Under the pieces are notes generated by a model. It searched no databases. It worked only from the letters and a program-made list of their open reading frames with translations, and had not been told where the DNA came from. From positions 16,677 to 80,676 of the forward strand of contig CAJJAT010000004.1 of assembly GCA_905182175.1 (NCBI GenBank): DNA of 64,000 nt, read 5' to 3'. The stretch comes from Flavobacteriales bacterium UBA1494. Lineage in GTDB: Bacteria > Bacteroidota > Bacteroidia > Flavobacteriales_E > Vicingaceae. Shown in pieces: positions 1-9,209 of this stretch; position 1 is the first letter of the stretch; each line of letters starts with the position of its first letter. Position numbers and translations under genes: made by a program.

Positions 1-621
1 GATGCATTATTTAGTTCAGAAGAATATACAACTGCAAAAAGCAAGTATGAAGCTGCTGTTGCGGTAAAAGAGGAGCAATACCCAAAAGACAAGATTGTTG
101 AGATAGCTGCCAAACTAGTAGAATTAGCGGATGCCGATGCGGCAAATTCAGCAGCAGAAGCTCAAGCAAAAATTGATGCAGCATACGGTGCAATCCTTGT
201 TGAAGCTAATGCATTGTTTGATTCAGAAGAGTATGCGACTGCAAAGAGTAAATACGAAGCTGCTTTTGCGGTAAAAGAGGAGCAATACCCAAAAGATAAA
301 ATTGCTGAGATTGAGGCGAAATTAATAAAATTGGCAAGTGCTGAGGCTGCAAATGTAGCTGCAACGGCCAAAGCAAAGGTTGATAAGGAGTATAAAGATT
401 TAATAGCTGAAGCGGATGCATTATTTGAAATAAAGGAATTTAAGTCCGCTAAAATTAGCTATGAAACTGCATTAAGATTAAAAGATGAACTATATCCCAA
501 GGACCAAATTGCTAAAATTACTTCTGCTATAAATGCTTTGTCTAACGTTGAAGCTGCAGAAGTGCAGGAAGCAAAAATAGAGCTTGAGTATTTAGCAGCA
601 ATTGAAAAAGGAGATAATTTG
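1..621 (+). repeat. 207-nt in-frame tandem repeats coding TPR-like units
   Basis: The codons for ALF followed by a Ser-Glu-Glu-Tyr type helix recur at bases 4, 211 and 418, giving a period of 207 nt (69 codons). Copies one and two are nearly identical at DNA level and the third is more diverged. The array starts before the window, so the total copy number is unknown. More diverged units continue to about base 1370. Confidence 0.8.
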
Positions 622-3093
622 CTTACTTCTGATGACTTGGGAAATGCTTTAAAGGCATTTAAAAAGGCTGCATCTTTAAAACCAGCTGAAAGTTATCCAG
701 CTCAGAAAATTGCAGAAATTGACAGTTTAATTACAGCACGAAATGGAATAGATGCCGCAAAGCAGGAGGAATTAAAAAAGTTGTACGACAACTACATTCA
801 AGAGGGAATAAGTGCAATGGATGATGAAAATTGGTCGCTTGCTGTTTCGAGTTTTCAAGAAGCTCAAAATACACTTCCCGAGGAGGCGTTACCGCCAATA
901 AAACTGAAGGAAGTTAAAGACTTGAAAACCAAACAGGTTTCTGAAGAAGAAGAAATTCGATTGAGAAAAGAGCAGTCTGCTGCAAACGATGCATCTTACC
1001 AAGTAGCCATTGCTAACGGAGATAAATATTTCAGAGACAAGAATTACAATGAAGCTGAAAATGAATACCGCTTAGCTTTAGGGTTAAAGTCAAAAGAAAT
1101 ATACCCTCAAGATCAATTGGATAAGATTATCGCTATTGAAGCTGCACAAAATGCAGCAAAGCAAGCTGAATTGAATGCAAAAAGTACCGGAGAAAAGAAG
1201 GAACAGCAATACAAAAATTTAATTGCCCTTGGCGACCGAGAATTTCAAGCAGAGTCCTATGAAAAAGCAAAAGATAATTTTGAAACTGCATTGAAAATTA
1301 AATCAGATGAAGCTTATCCGAAAGCTCAAATTGTTTTATTAAATAATTTGCTAGAAAAAGAGAAGTTAGCTGAAGCGCAAAGAGGGAAGGATTTCGATAA
1401 ACCAATCCAAATTCAAAAAGGCCCTAAAGCAACCATAACTGATGATGCAGAAGCTGAGATAGAAAGGATTTATAGAGAACTTTGGGCTAAGCAAAACAGT
1501 GATAAAAATGCAAAATTGGAAGAAATACAAGCGGATTTAGGAAAAATTCGTGAAGAAAACATCGAGTTGGAACAGTCTAGAAGGCTAAATGCTATTGAGC
1601 AATTAGAGGATATAAGAATCAGTATGAAAGATCAATTTGAAGTTAGTTCTGAATTGAATTTTCAAAACTATGAAACAATTAAACAGCAAGAGGAAGATTT
1701 TACTGTCAGCGGACAGAGTTACATGAAAACAGCGGAAAGAAGAAGAGAGACCAAAGCAATGGATAAGGAATTGTTAGTAGAAAGTATTTCGTTATTCAAC
1801 AAAAAAAGAGCAGTCGAAATTCTTGAAGGTAAAAAAGAGATGATAGAAAATGAATTCAACGAAGTGTCTCAGTCTAATCTAAATAAAACAAAAATACAAT
1901 ATGATTACATTACAGACTTTCGAAGTAAGTTAGAAGATTTGAAGTCTAGACTCCAGAAGTTTCATGAAGGTAAGTCAACAGAGTTTTACCCTGAGAACTA
2001 CAAACGCATTTTAAATGAGAAAGAGGAATTAGCGGGGACAACAGAGAAAAACACGAAAGAATCTGAAGATAGAAGACTTGAATTTTTAGACAATGTAAAT
2101 CAAACTTCTGCAGAAATAGAAGAATATACAAGAGAAAATATTGAGAACTATAAACGTATTTTAAAAGAGGAAGAGGAATCAGGAAAGACAACAGAGAAAA
2201 ACACGAAAGAATCTGAAGATCGAAGACTTAAATATTTAGATAAGGTAAATCAAACTTCGACAGAAATAGGACAATACACAGGAAAAAATATTGAGAACTA
2301 CAAACGTATTTTAAAAGAGGAAGAGGACGTTGCAGAGATAACAGAAAAGAATACGAAAGAATCTAAAGGTCGAATAATTAAATACCAAGAGAATGCAAAT
2401 CAAACTTCGACGGAAATAGGACAATATACAGGAGCTAATGCTGAGAACTACAAACGTGTTTTAAAAGAGGAAGAGAGGCTTGCAGAGATAACAGAGAAAG
2501 ACACAAAAGAATCTGAAGATCGGAGACTTAAATACCAAGAAAAGGCAAATCAAACTTCGACGGAAATAGGACAATATACAGGAGCTAATGCTGAGAACTA
2601 CAAACGTGTTTTAAAAGAGGAAGAAGTGTTTGCAGAGGCAACAGATAAAAATGCCAAAGAATCCGGAGATCGAAGACTTGAATACCAAGAAAATGCAAAT
2701 CAAACTTCAACGGAAATGCGACAATTTGCAGGAGAAAATGATGAAACTTTTAAAAATAACCAACTTGCGATTGAAGAGTTAGAAAAAGACTTAAAAAAAG
2801 AAAACGAAGAGTTTGTTGATGCGTCTGAAAAGAGAAGAAAGAAGAACTCCGAAGAGGACTATTATTTAGGTGAGAAAAAGATAAGGCAAGACAAATCTTC
2901 TGCTGATTACCCTCAAGGAATAACAGAAAAAATTATTGAAAGCCAGAACAACAGCACAACTATTAGAAGAATTGTTGTGGAAAGTACGAGAACCGATATT
3001 TATGAAAAAACACTTTACAAGTGGGGAGGTATTTTCTACACCAAAAATGGAAGAAATATCACAAAAGATATGTGGGATAGTGAAAGTAAATAA
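1..3093 (+). CDS. Large TPR-like / coiled-coil repeat protein (5' end outside window)
   Basis: The reading frame is open from base 1, so the start lies upstream and more than 1030 residues are seen. The N-terminal half consists of about 69-residue TPR-like units, each pairing a YxxAKxxYExA helix with a YPKDKI-type end (near bases 4, 211, 418, 1020 and 1235). The middle is Glu/Lys-rich coiled coil. Five 50-residue units starting ENYKR follow at 1993-2742. The end (about residues 980-1030) is a compact segment with YKWGG and FYTKNG. Similar large TPR proteins occur in Flavobacteriales, often near gliding or type IX secretion components; that link is inference. No enzyme motif is visible. I would call it a structural or scaffold protein of the envelope. 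The gene runs into the importer operon after 11 bases. Confidence 0.8.
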   Translation, partial: DALFSSEEYTTAKSKYEAAVAVKEEQYPKDKIVEIAAKLVELADADAANSAAEAQAKIDAAYGAILVEANALFDSEEYATAKSKYEAAFAVKEEQYPKDKIAEIEAKLIKLASAEAANVAATAKAKVDKEYKDLIAEADALFEIKEFKSAKISYETALRLKDELYPKDQIAKITSAINALSNVEAAEVQEAKIELEYLAAIEKGDNLLTSDDLGNALKAFKKAASLKPAESYPAQKIAEIDSLITARNGIDAAKQEELKKLYDNYIQEGISAMDDENWSLAVSSFQEAQNTLPEEALPPIKLKEVKDLKTKQVSEEEEIRLRKEQSAANDASYQVAIANGDKYFRDKNYNEAENEYRLALGLKSKEIYPQDQLDKIIAIEAAQNAAKQAELNAKSTGEKKEQQYKNLIALGDREFQAESYEKAKDNFETALKIKSDEAYPKAQIVLLNNLLEKEKLAEAQRGKDFDKPIQIQKGPKATITDDAEAEIERIYRELWAKQNSDKNAKLEEIQADLGKIREENIELEQSRRLNAIEQLEDIRISMKDQFEVSSELNFQNYETIKQQEEDFTVSGQSYMKTAERRRETKAMDKELLVESISLFNKKRAVEILEGKKEMIENEFNEVSQSNLNKTKIQYDYITDFRSKLEDLKSRLQKFHEGKSTEFYPENYKRILNEKEELAGTTEKNTKESEDRRLEFLDNVNQTSAEIEEYTRENIENYKRILKEEEESGKTTEKNTKESEDRRLKYLDKVNQTSTEIGQYTGKNIENYKRILKEEEDVAEITEKNTKESKGRIIKYQENANQTSTEIGQYTGANAENYKRVLKEEERLAEITEKDTKESEDRRLKYQEKANQTSTEIGQYTGANAENYKRVLKEEEVFAEATDKNAKESGDRRLEYQENANQTSTEMRQFAGENDETFKNNQLAIEELEKDLKKENEEFVDASEKRRKKNSEEDYYLGEKKIRQDKSSADYPQGITEKIIESQNNSTTIRRIVVESTRTDIYEKTLYKWGGIFYTKNGRNITKDMWDSESK
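1993..2742 (+). repeat. Five 150-nt in-frame tandem repeats (ENYKR units)
   Basis: GAGAACTA(C/T)AAACG recurs at 1993, 2143, 2293, 2443 and 2593, exactly 150 nt apart. Each unit encodes 50 residues containing ENYKR(I/V)L, TEKNTKES, a basic RR, NQTSTEI and QYTG. The DNA similarity between copies 3 to 5 is high, which suggests recent unit duplication. The units are rich in Glu and Lys and probably extend the coiled coil. Confidence 0.9.
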
Positions 3094-3104
3094 CAGTTAT
3101 ATAT

Positions 3105-4238
3105 ATGAATAGGCTTTTCATCTCGTTTCTTTTGGTCTTTGTAATGGCCTGCTCATCCTCTACAAAAGAAAGCACTCTAACCAGTACCTCTCAACAAGAA
3201 GAATACGCTAGCTTTTCTATTAAGGATTCATCGGGGTTTAAAATAATTGAGATAAAGCAGCCATTTTTAGGTGCTTTGCAACCCGAAAGGTATGTTCTAT
3301 ACCTTAAACAAGATGGCCAACCTGAAGGAATTAGTGCAAGTGTATTTGTTGGTTTACCTGTTGAGCGAATTGGTATTAATTCGACTACGCATTTGGGATT
3401 TTTAAATGCAATTGAACAGTCAGGAAAGATTGTAGCAGCAACCAATAATCATCTCTTTTATGATGGGATAATGAATCAAAGAATTGATTCTGGAAAAGTT
3501 ACTAGCTTAGGCAATAGAGTATTAAATACAGAAAAAACAATAAAAAGTGAGTTAGATGTACTTTTTAGCTTTGCTATTGACGCAGCCTCTTACGAGGAAG
3601 TAAAAAAGCTGAGGAAATTGGGACAACCGGTTATAGTTATTTCTGAATTTTTAGAAGCTGACCCCATTAGAAAAGCGAGATGGCTTGATGTATTTGCTGC
3701 CTTTTTTGATACTCAAACTCAAGAGAAATCCAAACAATTTTTAGAAGAGGTAGAGCTTTGTTATGACTCTATTCGAAATAAAGCATCTCTATTTTCATTT
3801 TCTCCTTCCGTTTCAATTGGTTTGCCATGGAAAGGAACGTGGTATGTTAGCGGAGCAGAATCATATCAAGCTCAATTAATAAAAGATGCAGGGGGACTCT
3901 ATACGTGGAAGAAGTATAAACAAGCAGGAAGCGTTCCATTAGATATTGAAACTGCCATTAGTCAGGGACTTCAATCTGACATTTGGATTAACCCGGGAAT
4001 GGTTAGGGGTTCAAAAGAATTATTGGGAAAAAATGAAATATTTGAACAATTCAAATCATATAAAAATCGCACTATTTACACGAACTACAAACTGTCTAAT
4101 AGCAACGGAGCGAATGATTATTGGGAAAAAGGAGCTGTACGACCAGATTTAATATTGGCTGATTTGGTTGCTGTTTTTCATCCTTTGGATTCATCTTCGG
4201 TTGGAGAGGCAACATTTTACAAAAGTATTTTTAAATGA
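3105..4238 (+). CDS. Metal-chelate ABC transporter substrate-binding lipoprotein
   Basis: A signal peptide ends in a lipobox (VMAC, Cys about residue 16), so this is a lipoprotein. The body fits the periplasmic binding protein family of FecB/BtuF type: the helical backbone, a motif with SGAESYQAQLIKDAGG near residue 250, and a C-terminal DIWINPG segment. It should capture a ferric siderophore, heme or cobalamin and pass it to the permease encoded next. The downstream permease start overlaps its stop by 4 nt (ATGA), which indicates translational coupling in a three-gene operon. No TonB-dependent receptor gene is nearby, so the ligand cannot be assigned. Confidence 0.85.
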   Translation: MNRLFISFLLVFVMACSSSTKESTLTSTSQQEEYASFSIKDSSGFKIIEIKQPFLGALQPERYVLYLKQDGQPEGISASVFVGLPVERIGINSTTHLGFLNAIEQSGKIVAATNNHLFYDGIMNQRIDSGKVTSLGNRVLNTEKTIKSELDVLFSFAIDAASYEEVKKLRKLGQPVIVISEFLEADPIRKARWLDVFAAFFDTQTQEKSKQFLEEVELCYDSIRNKASLFSFSPSVSIGLPWKGTWYVSGAESYQAQLIKDAGGLYTWKKYKQAGSVPLDIETAISQGLQSDIWINPGMVRGSKELLGKNEIFEQFKSYKNRTIYTNYKLSNSNGANDYWEKGAVRPDLILADLVAVFHPLDSSSVGEATFYKSIFK

Positions 4239-5245
4239 AAAGTTCCTTCATTTTTACTCTTTTGATTATAGCGCTTATCCTTCTTGCTGTTGCTGATGTT
4301 TTAATTGGCAGTGTTTCAATTCCACTAGAAGATTTCATGAATTTGTTAAAAGGAGAAGAAAATTCTGAAGTTTTTAACTTCATCGTTCTTCAATCACGTA
4401 TTCCAAAAGCGTTAACTGCCGTTCTTTGTGGTGCCTCCCTTTCCCTGGCTGGTTTATTAATGCAAACATTATTTAGAAATCCTTTGGCTGGTCCCTATTT
4501 GTTGGGAATTAGTTCTGGAGCAGGTTTAGGAGTTGCTCTTTTGGTTATGGGGGCCGGAGTTATAGGAATCTCTCTTTCTTCTCAACTATCTTTTAATGCT
4601 GCAGCAATAGGTGGTTCATTAGCGATGATGACTATTTTATTCGTTGTTTCTTTTAAAGTTAAAGATATAATGACACTGCTTATTTTTGGTGTAATGATGG
4701 GTTCCATAGCTACTGCTATTATAGGACTAATTCAATTTTTCACAAGTGCCTTTCAGCTTAAGTCGTTTATTGTATGGACTTTGGGGAGCTTGTCAGCTGT
4801 TTCATATGGCGAGTTGGCTTTTCTATCTGTTGTATTGGTAAGTTCAAGTTTGTTTATGATTGCTCAATACAAAGGATTAAACGCAATTTTGATTGGAGAG
4901 GATTTCGCGAAAATGTTGGGGATTAAAATCTTGAGTATCCGCTTAAGTATAATTATTGTAACTGGAATACTAGCGGGTCTAATAACTGCTTTCTGCGGGC
5001 CAATTGGATTTGTAGGTATTATAATTCCGCACTTGGCAAGGCTAGTTCTAAAATCAAACGATCATTTACTATTGATTCCTGTCTGTTTGCTTCTTGGGGC
5101 AAATGTGCTGTTGCTAAGTGATATTTTAGCTCATTTGCCAGCGGATGGCACTAGCTTACCAATTAATTCAATCACTTCAATTATTGGTATCCCTATAATT
5201 TTATGGATCATATTTGGTAACAAAAATCTAAGTCAAACATTTTGA
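4235..5245 (+). CDS. FecCD-family ABC transporter permease
   Basis: At 336 aa this is the usual FecCD/BtuC length, with about ten hydrophobic segments. Family landmarks are LQSRIPKALTAVLCGASLSLAGLLMQTLFRNPLAGPYLLG near residues 50-90 and FCGPIGFVGIIIPHLAR near residue 250, which is the cytoplasmic coupling helix that contacts the ATPase. It forms the inner-membrane channel for the chelate delivered by the upstream lipoprotein. It overlaps both neighbours by 4 nt (ATGA upstream and TTGA downstream). Confidence 0.93.
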   Translation: MKSSFIFTLLIIALILLAVADVLIGSVSIPLEDFMNLLKGEENSEVFNFIVLQSRIPKALTAVLCGASLSLAGLLMQTLFRNPLAGPYLLGISSGAGLGVALLVMGAGVIGISLSSQLSFNAAAIGGSLAMMTILFVVSFKVKDIMTLLIFGVMMGSIATAIIGLIQFFTSAFQLKSFIVWTLGSLSAVSYGELAFLSVVLVSSSLFMIAQYKGLNAILIGEDFAKMLGIKILSIRLSIIIVTGILAGLITAFCGPIGFVGIIIPHLARLVLKSNDHLLLIPVCLLLGANVLLLSDILAHLPADGTSLPINSITSIIGIPIILWIIFGNKNLSQTF

Positions 5246-5967
5246 GTCATCCACTATTGCACATAAGAGATTTGTCTGTTTCATACTCAACTAAGTTCGA
5301 AATACTTTCGAACTTGAATTTGAGGTTAAATTCAAATGAATTAATCGCTATAATTGGCGAAAATGGAGCGGGAAAATCTACATTGTTAAAATCTATTTGT
5401 GGCTTAACAGCATACCATAAAGGACAAATTTTATTATTTAACAAGGAGCTTAAAAAGTGGAATAGGGCCGAGCTTGCTAAAAAAGTAGCATATGTTAGTT
5501 CAAACGATCGAGTAAAGTCGTCTATGACAGTTGAGCGTTTTGTTGGTTTTGGAAGATATCCTTATTCGGGTTGGATGGTGGGACAAACTGAGCAAGATAA
5601 AGAACAAATAAAAAGTGCTTTAGAGGTTTGTAAAATAGCGTATCTAAAATCTAAACATATGTCGCAGCTAAGTGACGGAGAGAGGCAAAAGGTCTATTTA
5701 GCGAAAGCAATAGCTCAAAATACGGAGCTCATAATTATGGACGAACCAACGACACATTTAGATATTAAAAGTTCTACTTCTATTTTTAAATTAATTGAGA
5801 GTCAAAAAGTAGCGGGTAGAACAGTTTTATTTTCTTCTCACCAAGTAGATAGAGCATTAAGCATAGCAGATAAGGTATGGCTCGTTGATTGTGGTAGAGT
5901 TATTGAAACTACTCCAGACCAATTTTTTGAAAGTCCTGAGTTGAAGAAAAAAATTTACGGAGAATAG
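5242..5967 (+). CDS. FecE/BtuD-type ABC transporter ATPase
   Basis: This is the ATPase of the importer, 241 aa. It has Walker A GENGAGKST (about residue 39), a signature LSDGERQK (about residue 143), Walker B LIIMDEPTTHLD (about 163) and an H-loop SSHQ (about 195). The start is TTG within TTGA, overlapping the permease stop by 4 nt; no ATG fits the family N-terminus. It powers uptake through the FecCD partner. Its 3' end overlaps the convergent small lipoprotein gene by 13 nt. Confidence 0.93.
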   Translation: MSHPLLHIRDLSVSYSTKFEILSNLNLRLNSNELIAIIGENGAGKSTLLKSICGLTAYHKGQILLFNKELKKWNRAELAKKVAYVSSNDRVKSSMTVERFVGFGRYPYSGWMVGQTEQDKEQIKSALEVCKIAYLKSKHMSQLSDGERQKVYLAKAIAQNTELIIMDEPTTHLDIKSSTSIFKLIESQKVAGRTVLFSSHQVDRALSIADKVWLVDCGRVIETTPDQFFESPELKKKIYGE

Positions 5968-6203
5968 GTTGGCTTCTTTTTCTTTGTGGTGCCCATTATT
6001 CGTTTAGCACGTTTTTTCATCACTTTGTCGAATTGCTTTTTTTGACGCTTTTCAATTTTTGTTTTACCTTTTCGCAGCCCCTTGCTCGGGGAACCTCCAA
6101 TAACTTTACCGTTTCTACCATTTACGCCTTCTACACCCTTAAAAACATTGCAAGCGCTTAATGTAACTAATACCAATAAAACAAAACTGAATTTCTTAAT
6201 CAT
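5955..6203 (-). CDS. Small basic lipoprotein, hypothetical
   Basis: This 82-aa protein has a signal peptide with the lipobox LSAC (Cys about residue 18). After it comes a Gly-rich stretch and then an extremely Lys/Arg-rich tail (KKRAKRIM, KKKKPTYSP). It overlaps the end of the SCO1-family gene by 8 nt, so it is probably the last cistron of the TlpA-SCO1 operon. I do not recognise a family. The positive tail could bind lipopolysaccharide, nucleic acid or peptidoglycan; this is inference only. Confidence 0.7.
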   Translation of the reverse strand: MIKKFSFVLLVLVTLSACNVFKGVEGVNGRNGKVIGGSPSKGLRKGKTKIEKRQKKQFDKVMKKRAKRIMGTTKKKKPTYSP

Positions 6204-6852
6204 ATTCTTGACTTAGGATCTCTATGTCAACTATTAACTTATCTACTGATTCAGGCGAGGTACCATCGTAAAATCCTCTAATGCGTTTCTCTTTGTCCAC
6301 TAGAACAAAATTTTCTGTGTGAATAAAATCATCGGGACCACCATCTCCTTCTGTAACAGCAGCAAAATAACTCTTTCGAGCTAAATTGTAGATTATCTTT
6401 TTATCTCCTGTAGCCAGAATCCATTTTGTTGGGTCTGCTTCATATAATTCTGCATATTTCTTTAATACAGGAACTGAATCGACTTCAGGTTGAACAGTGT
6501 GAGATAATATTTTAAAATCTTCGTCATCAGAAAACTCTGCTTGAATTCTTTGCATTTCTGCACTCATGCTCGGACATATGGTAGGGCAGGTGGTGAAGAA
6601 AAAATCAGCTACATAATAATAACCATCAAAATCTTTGTTGGTTAACTCTTCTCCATCTTGATTCGTAAGCACAAAATCACCGATTCTGTGACCTTTAGTA
6701 ACATCTTGCTTCGATTTATCAACCAGTTCAGGATTTATCATCGCAGGAGAATAGATAGGTAAAACCCTATCGTTCTTAATCATTTCGTAGGCAATTCCAA
6801 TACCGATGCAAAGTAGTATCGCCGGTGCAATAATTGCGAGTTTATTTTTCAT
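6196..6852 (-). CDS. SCO1/SenC-family copper chaperone / thiol protein
   Basis: A membrane anchor (about residues 5-20) is followed by a thioredoxin-like SCO domain. It has CPTIC near residue 90, the two-Cys copper site, and a distal His in FIHTENF near residue 175; all three Cu ligands are present. These proteins deliver copper to the CuA site of cytochrome c oxidase or act in thiol redox. I chose ATG at 6852 because AGGAGA lies 7 nt upstream; an in-frame TTG at 6867 is possible but less likely. It overlaps the upstream TlpA-like gene by 11 nt. Confidence 0.9.
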   Translation of the reverse strand: MKNKLAIIAPAILLCIGIGIAYEMIKNDRVLPIYSPAMINPELVDKSKQDVTKGHRIGDFVLTNQDGEELTNKDFDGYYYVADFFFTTCPTICPSMSAEMQRIQAEFSDDEDFKILSHTVQPEVDSVPVLKKYAELYEADPTKWILATGDKKIIYNLARKSYFAAVTEGDGGPDDFIHTENFVLVDKEKRIRGFYDGTSPESVDKLIVDIEILSQEYD

Positions 6853-8260
6853 TTTCTTTCTCCTCAATATAATATTCTAATATCTGCTCTAAAGATTCAA
6901 TGCTCATTTTCTTTGATAAGATATTTTTGTCCTTATCCAATAAATAAGTTTGAGGTGTACTAAAAACATCGTAAGAATTTCTAAAATTACTTTGCATTGT
7001 TTCTCCATCAGAACCATTTAAAAAATTCAATTCATGTTTTATAATGAACTCTTTCCATTCTTCATTTTCATATTCACTTCCTACGGCAAAAACTTCAACG
7101 CCTTTGTCTTTCACTTTATCGTACAATGTTTTTAATTTTGGGGTAGAGGTCTTACAATGGCCGCAAGTTGGAGACCATATATAAACAACTGTAAAATCAG
7201 CTTCAACAGCGTACAATTCTAAAAACTTCTTTTGGGCCGTATCTTTTACAACTATATTTGGAGCTTTTTTTCCGATTAACAAAGGGTCTAGAGCGATTAC
7301 TCTTTCACTTAACTTTTCAAGTTGTTTGTCTGTAAACCATTCTTTAGCAAATCCTTTCATAAAATAGTTTTTGCCTAAATGCACAAAAACACCGTCCATT
7401 CCCATGTTTTCTGAACGCTCAAAAAAGGAGGTAAAATGGGTGAGTGTGTACTTAAATAAAACAGGGCTTTTCCGGGTTTTCTCCAATAAGTAATCCATAG
7501 CAACAATTAAGGAGTCAGGATCCGGTACAGTTAACTTATTTACATAATATGTTATTTTATCGTGAAAAGTAGTTGTTCGTAATAATCTCTCATCTGAGAA
7601 GTCGTAATTGTCAAAATAGTGGGCTTTAAAGTATTTAAATGCAAAAGTGCTATCTATTGAGCCATCTTCCTTTTTAGGAGCCTCAGGAACAGTAGGGTAT
7701 TCTATGGCATATATAAAGTTACTTGTAAAAGATGCACTGTGTTTTTTATGAAAATTTGCGATGTACAACTTAACTTCATTGTCCAAACTTAACAAAGCCT
7801 CTCCTGCCGCTTTTTGCTCTGTAGCTGTTCCGTTCTTTTTCTTTTCGTTCAATTTTTTAGCAGTGCCTTGTCTTTCGTTCAAGAACAATAGATATTCATA
7901 AAATATTTTAGTCTCATTGCTCCCTTTTACTTTCATATTTAGGATGGTGAAAGCAGTGTCAGTTTGCATTGAAAAAACTTGATTATCTACCATAAAATCA
8001 AATAGTCTGCGGTCATCAACAATTAGGGAGTACATGCCATGAATTAAAGAATCTTTTCCTTCAAACACTAATTTTCCATTTTTGTCAATTTGTGTTGTGT
8101 CCCTGTAATATTGACCTTTTCCGTAGTAATACGCCAGATACGCCGTAGAGTCTGAAAGACCTGCTACTTCAATGTTAATTTTATATTCTTTTTGCGCATA
8201 GCTCGTTGTCGTTATGCACAATGCAATAAGCGTGTAAAATATGAGAGGAATTTTTGTCAT
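6842..8260 (-). CDS. TlpA/ResA-like thioredoxin-domain protein with DUF4369-type N-terminus
   Basis: A signal peptide ending in YAQ is followed by a DUF4369-like beta domain, a helical middle region and a C-terminal thioredoxin domain. The active site is CGHC, in WSPTCGHCKTSTPKLK about 75 residues from the C-terminus, and there is a cis-Pro segment STPQTYLL. It is probably a periplasmic disulfide reductase. The start at 8260 gives a clean signal peptide; the longer frame from a TTG at 8287 would bury it. It is the first gene of an operon with SCO1, a pairing that fits thiol maintenance for cytochrome oxidase copper sites. Confidence 0.87.
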   Translation of the reverse strand: MTKIPLIFYTLIALCITTTSYAQKEYKINIEVAGLSDSTAYLAYYYGKGQYYRDTTQIDKNGKLVFEGKDSLIHGMYSLIVDDRRLFDFMVDNQVFSMQTDTAFTILNMKVKGSNETKIFYEYLLFLNERQGTAKKLNEKKKNGTATEQKAAGEALLSLDNEVKLYIANFHKKHSASFTSNFIYAIEYPTVPEAPKKEDGSIDSTFAFKYFKAHYFDNYDFSDERLLRTTTFHDKITYYVNKLTVPDPDSLIVAMDYLLEKTRKSPVLFKYTLTHFTSFFERSENMGMDGVFVHLGKNYFMKGFAKEWFTDKQLEKLSERVIALDPLLIGKKAPNIVVKDTAQKKFLELYAVEADFTVVYIWSPTCGHCKTSTPKLKTLYDKVKDKGVEVFAVGSEYENEEWKEFIIKHELNFLNGSDGETMQSNFRNSYDVFSTPQTYLLDKDKNILSKKMSIESLEQILEYYIEEKENEK

Positions 8261-8276
8261 AAAATATGGTTTGGAA

Positions 8277-8284
8277 CAAAAATA
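8277..8284 (-). promoter_or_regulatory. Bacteroidetes -7 element for the TlpA-SCO1 operon
   Basis: TATTTTTG on the minus strand matches TAnnTTTG and lies 16 nt before the chosen ATG at 8260. This supports the short start over the TTG at 8287, which would lie upstream of transcription. Confidence 0.55.
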
Positions 8285-8405
8285 CAAATGAAGCCTCTAA
8301 TAGCGCTGTTAACGCTTGTTAATTGCCATTTAGTTTTAAAGATTTTATTGTCAAATATGTTAGCAAAAAAGTAGTTTCGTTCTTTTTCAATCGTATATTT
8401 CCTTT

Positions 8406-9209
8406 GTGGAAACACTCGTTTGGACCTTTCTAATATTAATTGTGCTCGCAGGACTCTTTGCAGGAGTTTTGTTAACGTTTTATTTGTTGCAAGAAAAAAT
8501 CATCTTTTCACCTATTAAATTGACAAAAAATTATCTCTACCCATTTGAAGGTGAGTTTGAGGAGCGGTTTTATGAAGTAGATATCAACGTATCCTTAAAC
8601 TGCTTGTTATTTAAGGCAAAAAACTCTAAAGGTCTTATTTTTTACATTCATGGGAATGCTGATAATTTAAGATATTGGGGCGATTTTGCACCATTTTTTG
8701 TAAATCTTGGATACGATGTTTTCATGTACGACTTTAGAGGCTTTGGTAAAAGTGACGGCAGAATAAAAGGTGAACGAATGCTCCTACGTGATGCGAAGCG
8801 CATCTATGAAATTATGCTGAAGGAGTACGATGCTTTAAAAATTCACATTTATGGCTTCTCTCTTGGAACAGGTATTGCAGCTAGATTAGCCCATAATCAG
8901 CCCTTTGCAAACTTATTTTTGGAAGCGCCTTACTATAATTTTTTGAAACTTATTAATTATCACAAAGCCTATTTGCCGGCAAGTTGGATTACAAAATATC
9001 ACTTTAGGACAAATAAATATTTAAAAGACATAGAGCAACCTATTCATATCTTTCATGGAACTGAAGATCGAAAAGTTCCCTTTTACTTGGGTAAAGAACT
9101 AAAAGACCTACATCCTAAAATTAACTTTTATAAAGTCGACGGTGCTACTCATAACGAAATGCAAGAAATGGAACTTTTTCAATTGAAAATGGCTGATATT
9201 TTAGCGTAA
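8406..9209 (+). CDS. Membrane-anchored alpha/beta hydrolase
   Basis: A GTG start is followed by one N-terminal membrane helix (residues 5-27) and an alpha/beta-hydrolase fold. Visible elements are the oxyanion strand FYIHGNADN, the nucleophile elbow GFSLG (about residue 158), the acid in [10 protein letters not shown] (about residue 222) and the His in GATHNEM (about 250). The layout resembles the BEM46/YfhR group of serine hydrolases, whose substrates are poorly known. It stands alone on the plus strand and its 3' end overlaps prfC by 9 nt. Confidence 0.85.
   Translation: METLVWTFLILIVLAGLFAGVLLTFYLLQEKIIFSPIKLTKNYLYPFEGEFEERFYEVDINVSLNCLLFKAKNSKGLIFYIHGNADNLRYWGDFAPFFVNLGYDVFMYDFRGFGKSDGRIKGERMLLRDAKRIYEIMLKEYDALKIHIYGFSLGTGIAARLAHNQPFANLFLEAPYYNFLKLINYHKAYLPASWITKYHFRTNKYLKDIEQPIHIFHGTEDRKVPFYLGKELKDLHPKINFYKVDGATHNEMQEMELFQLKMADILA

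Noticed and set aside
1993..2742. Regular 150-nt repeat as a CRISPR-like array
   Set aside because: The units are in-frame coding sequence with no spacer variation.
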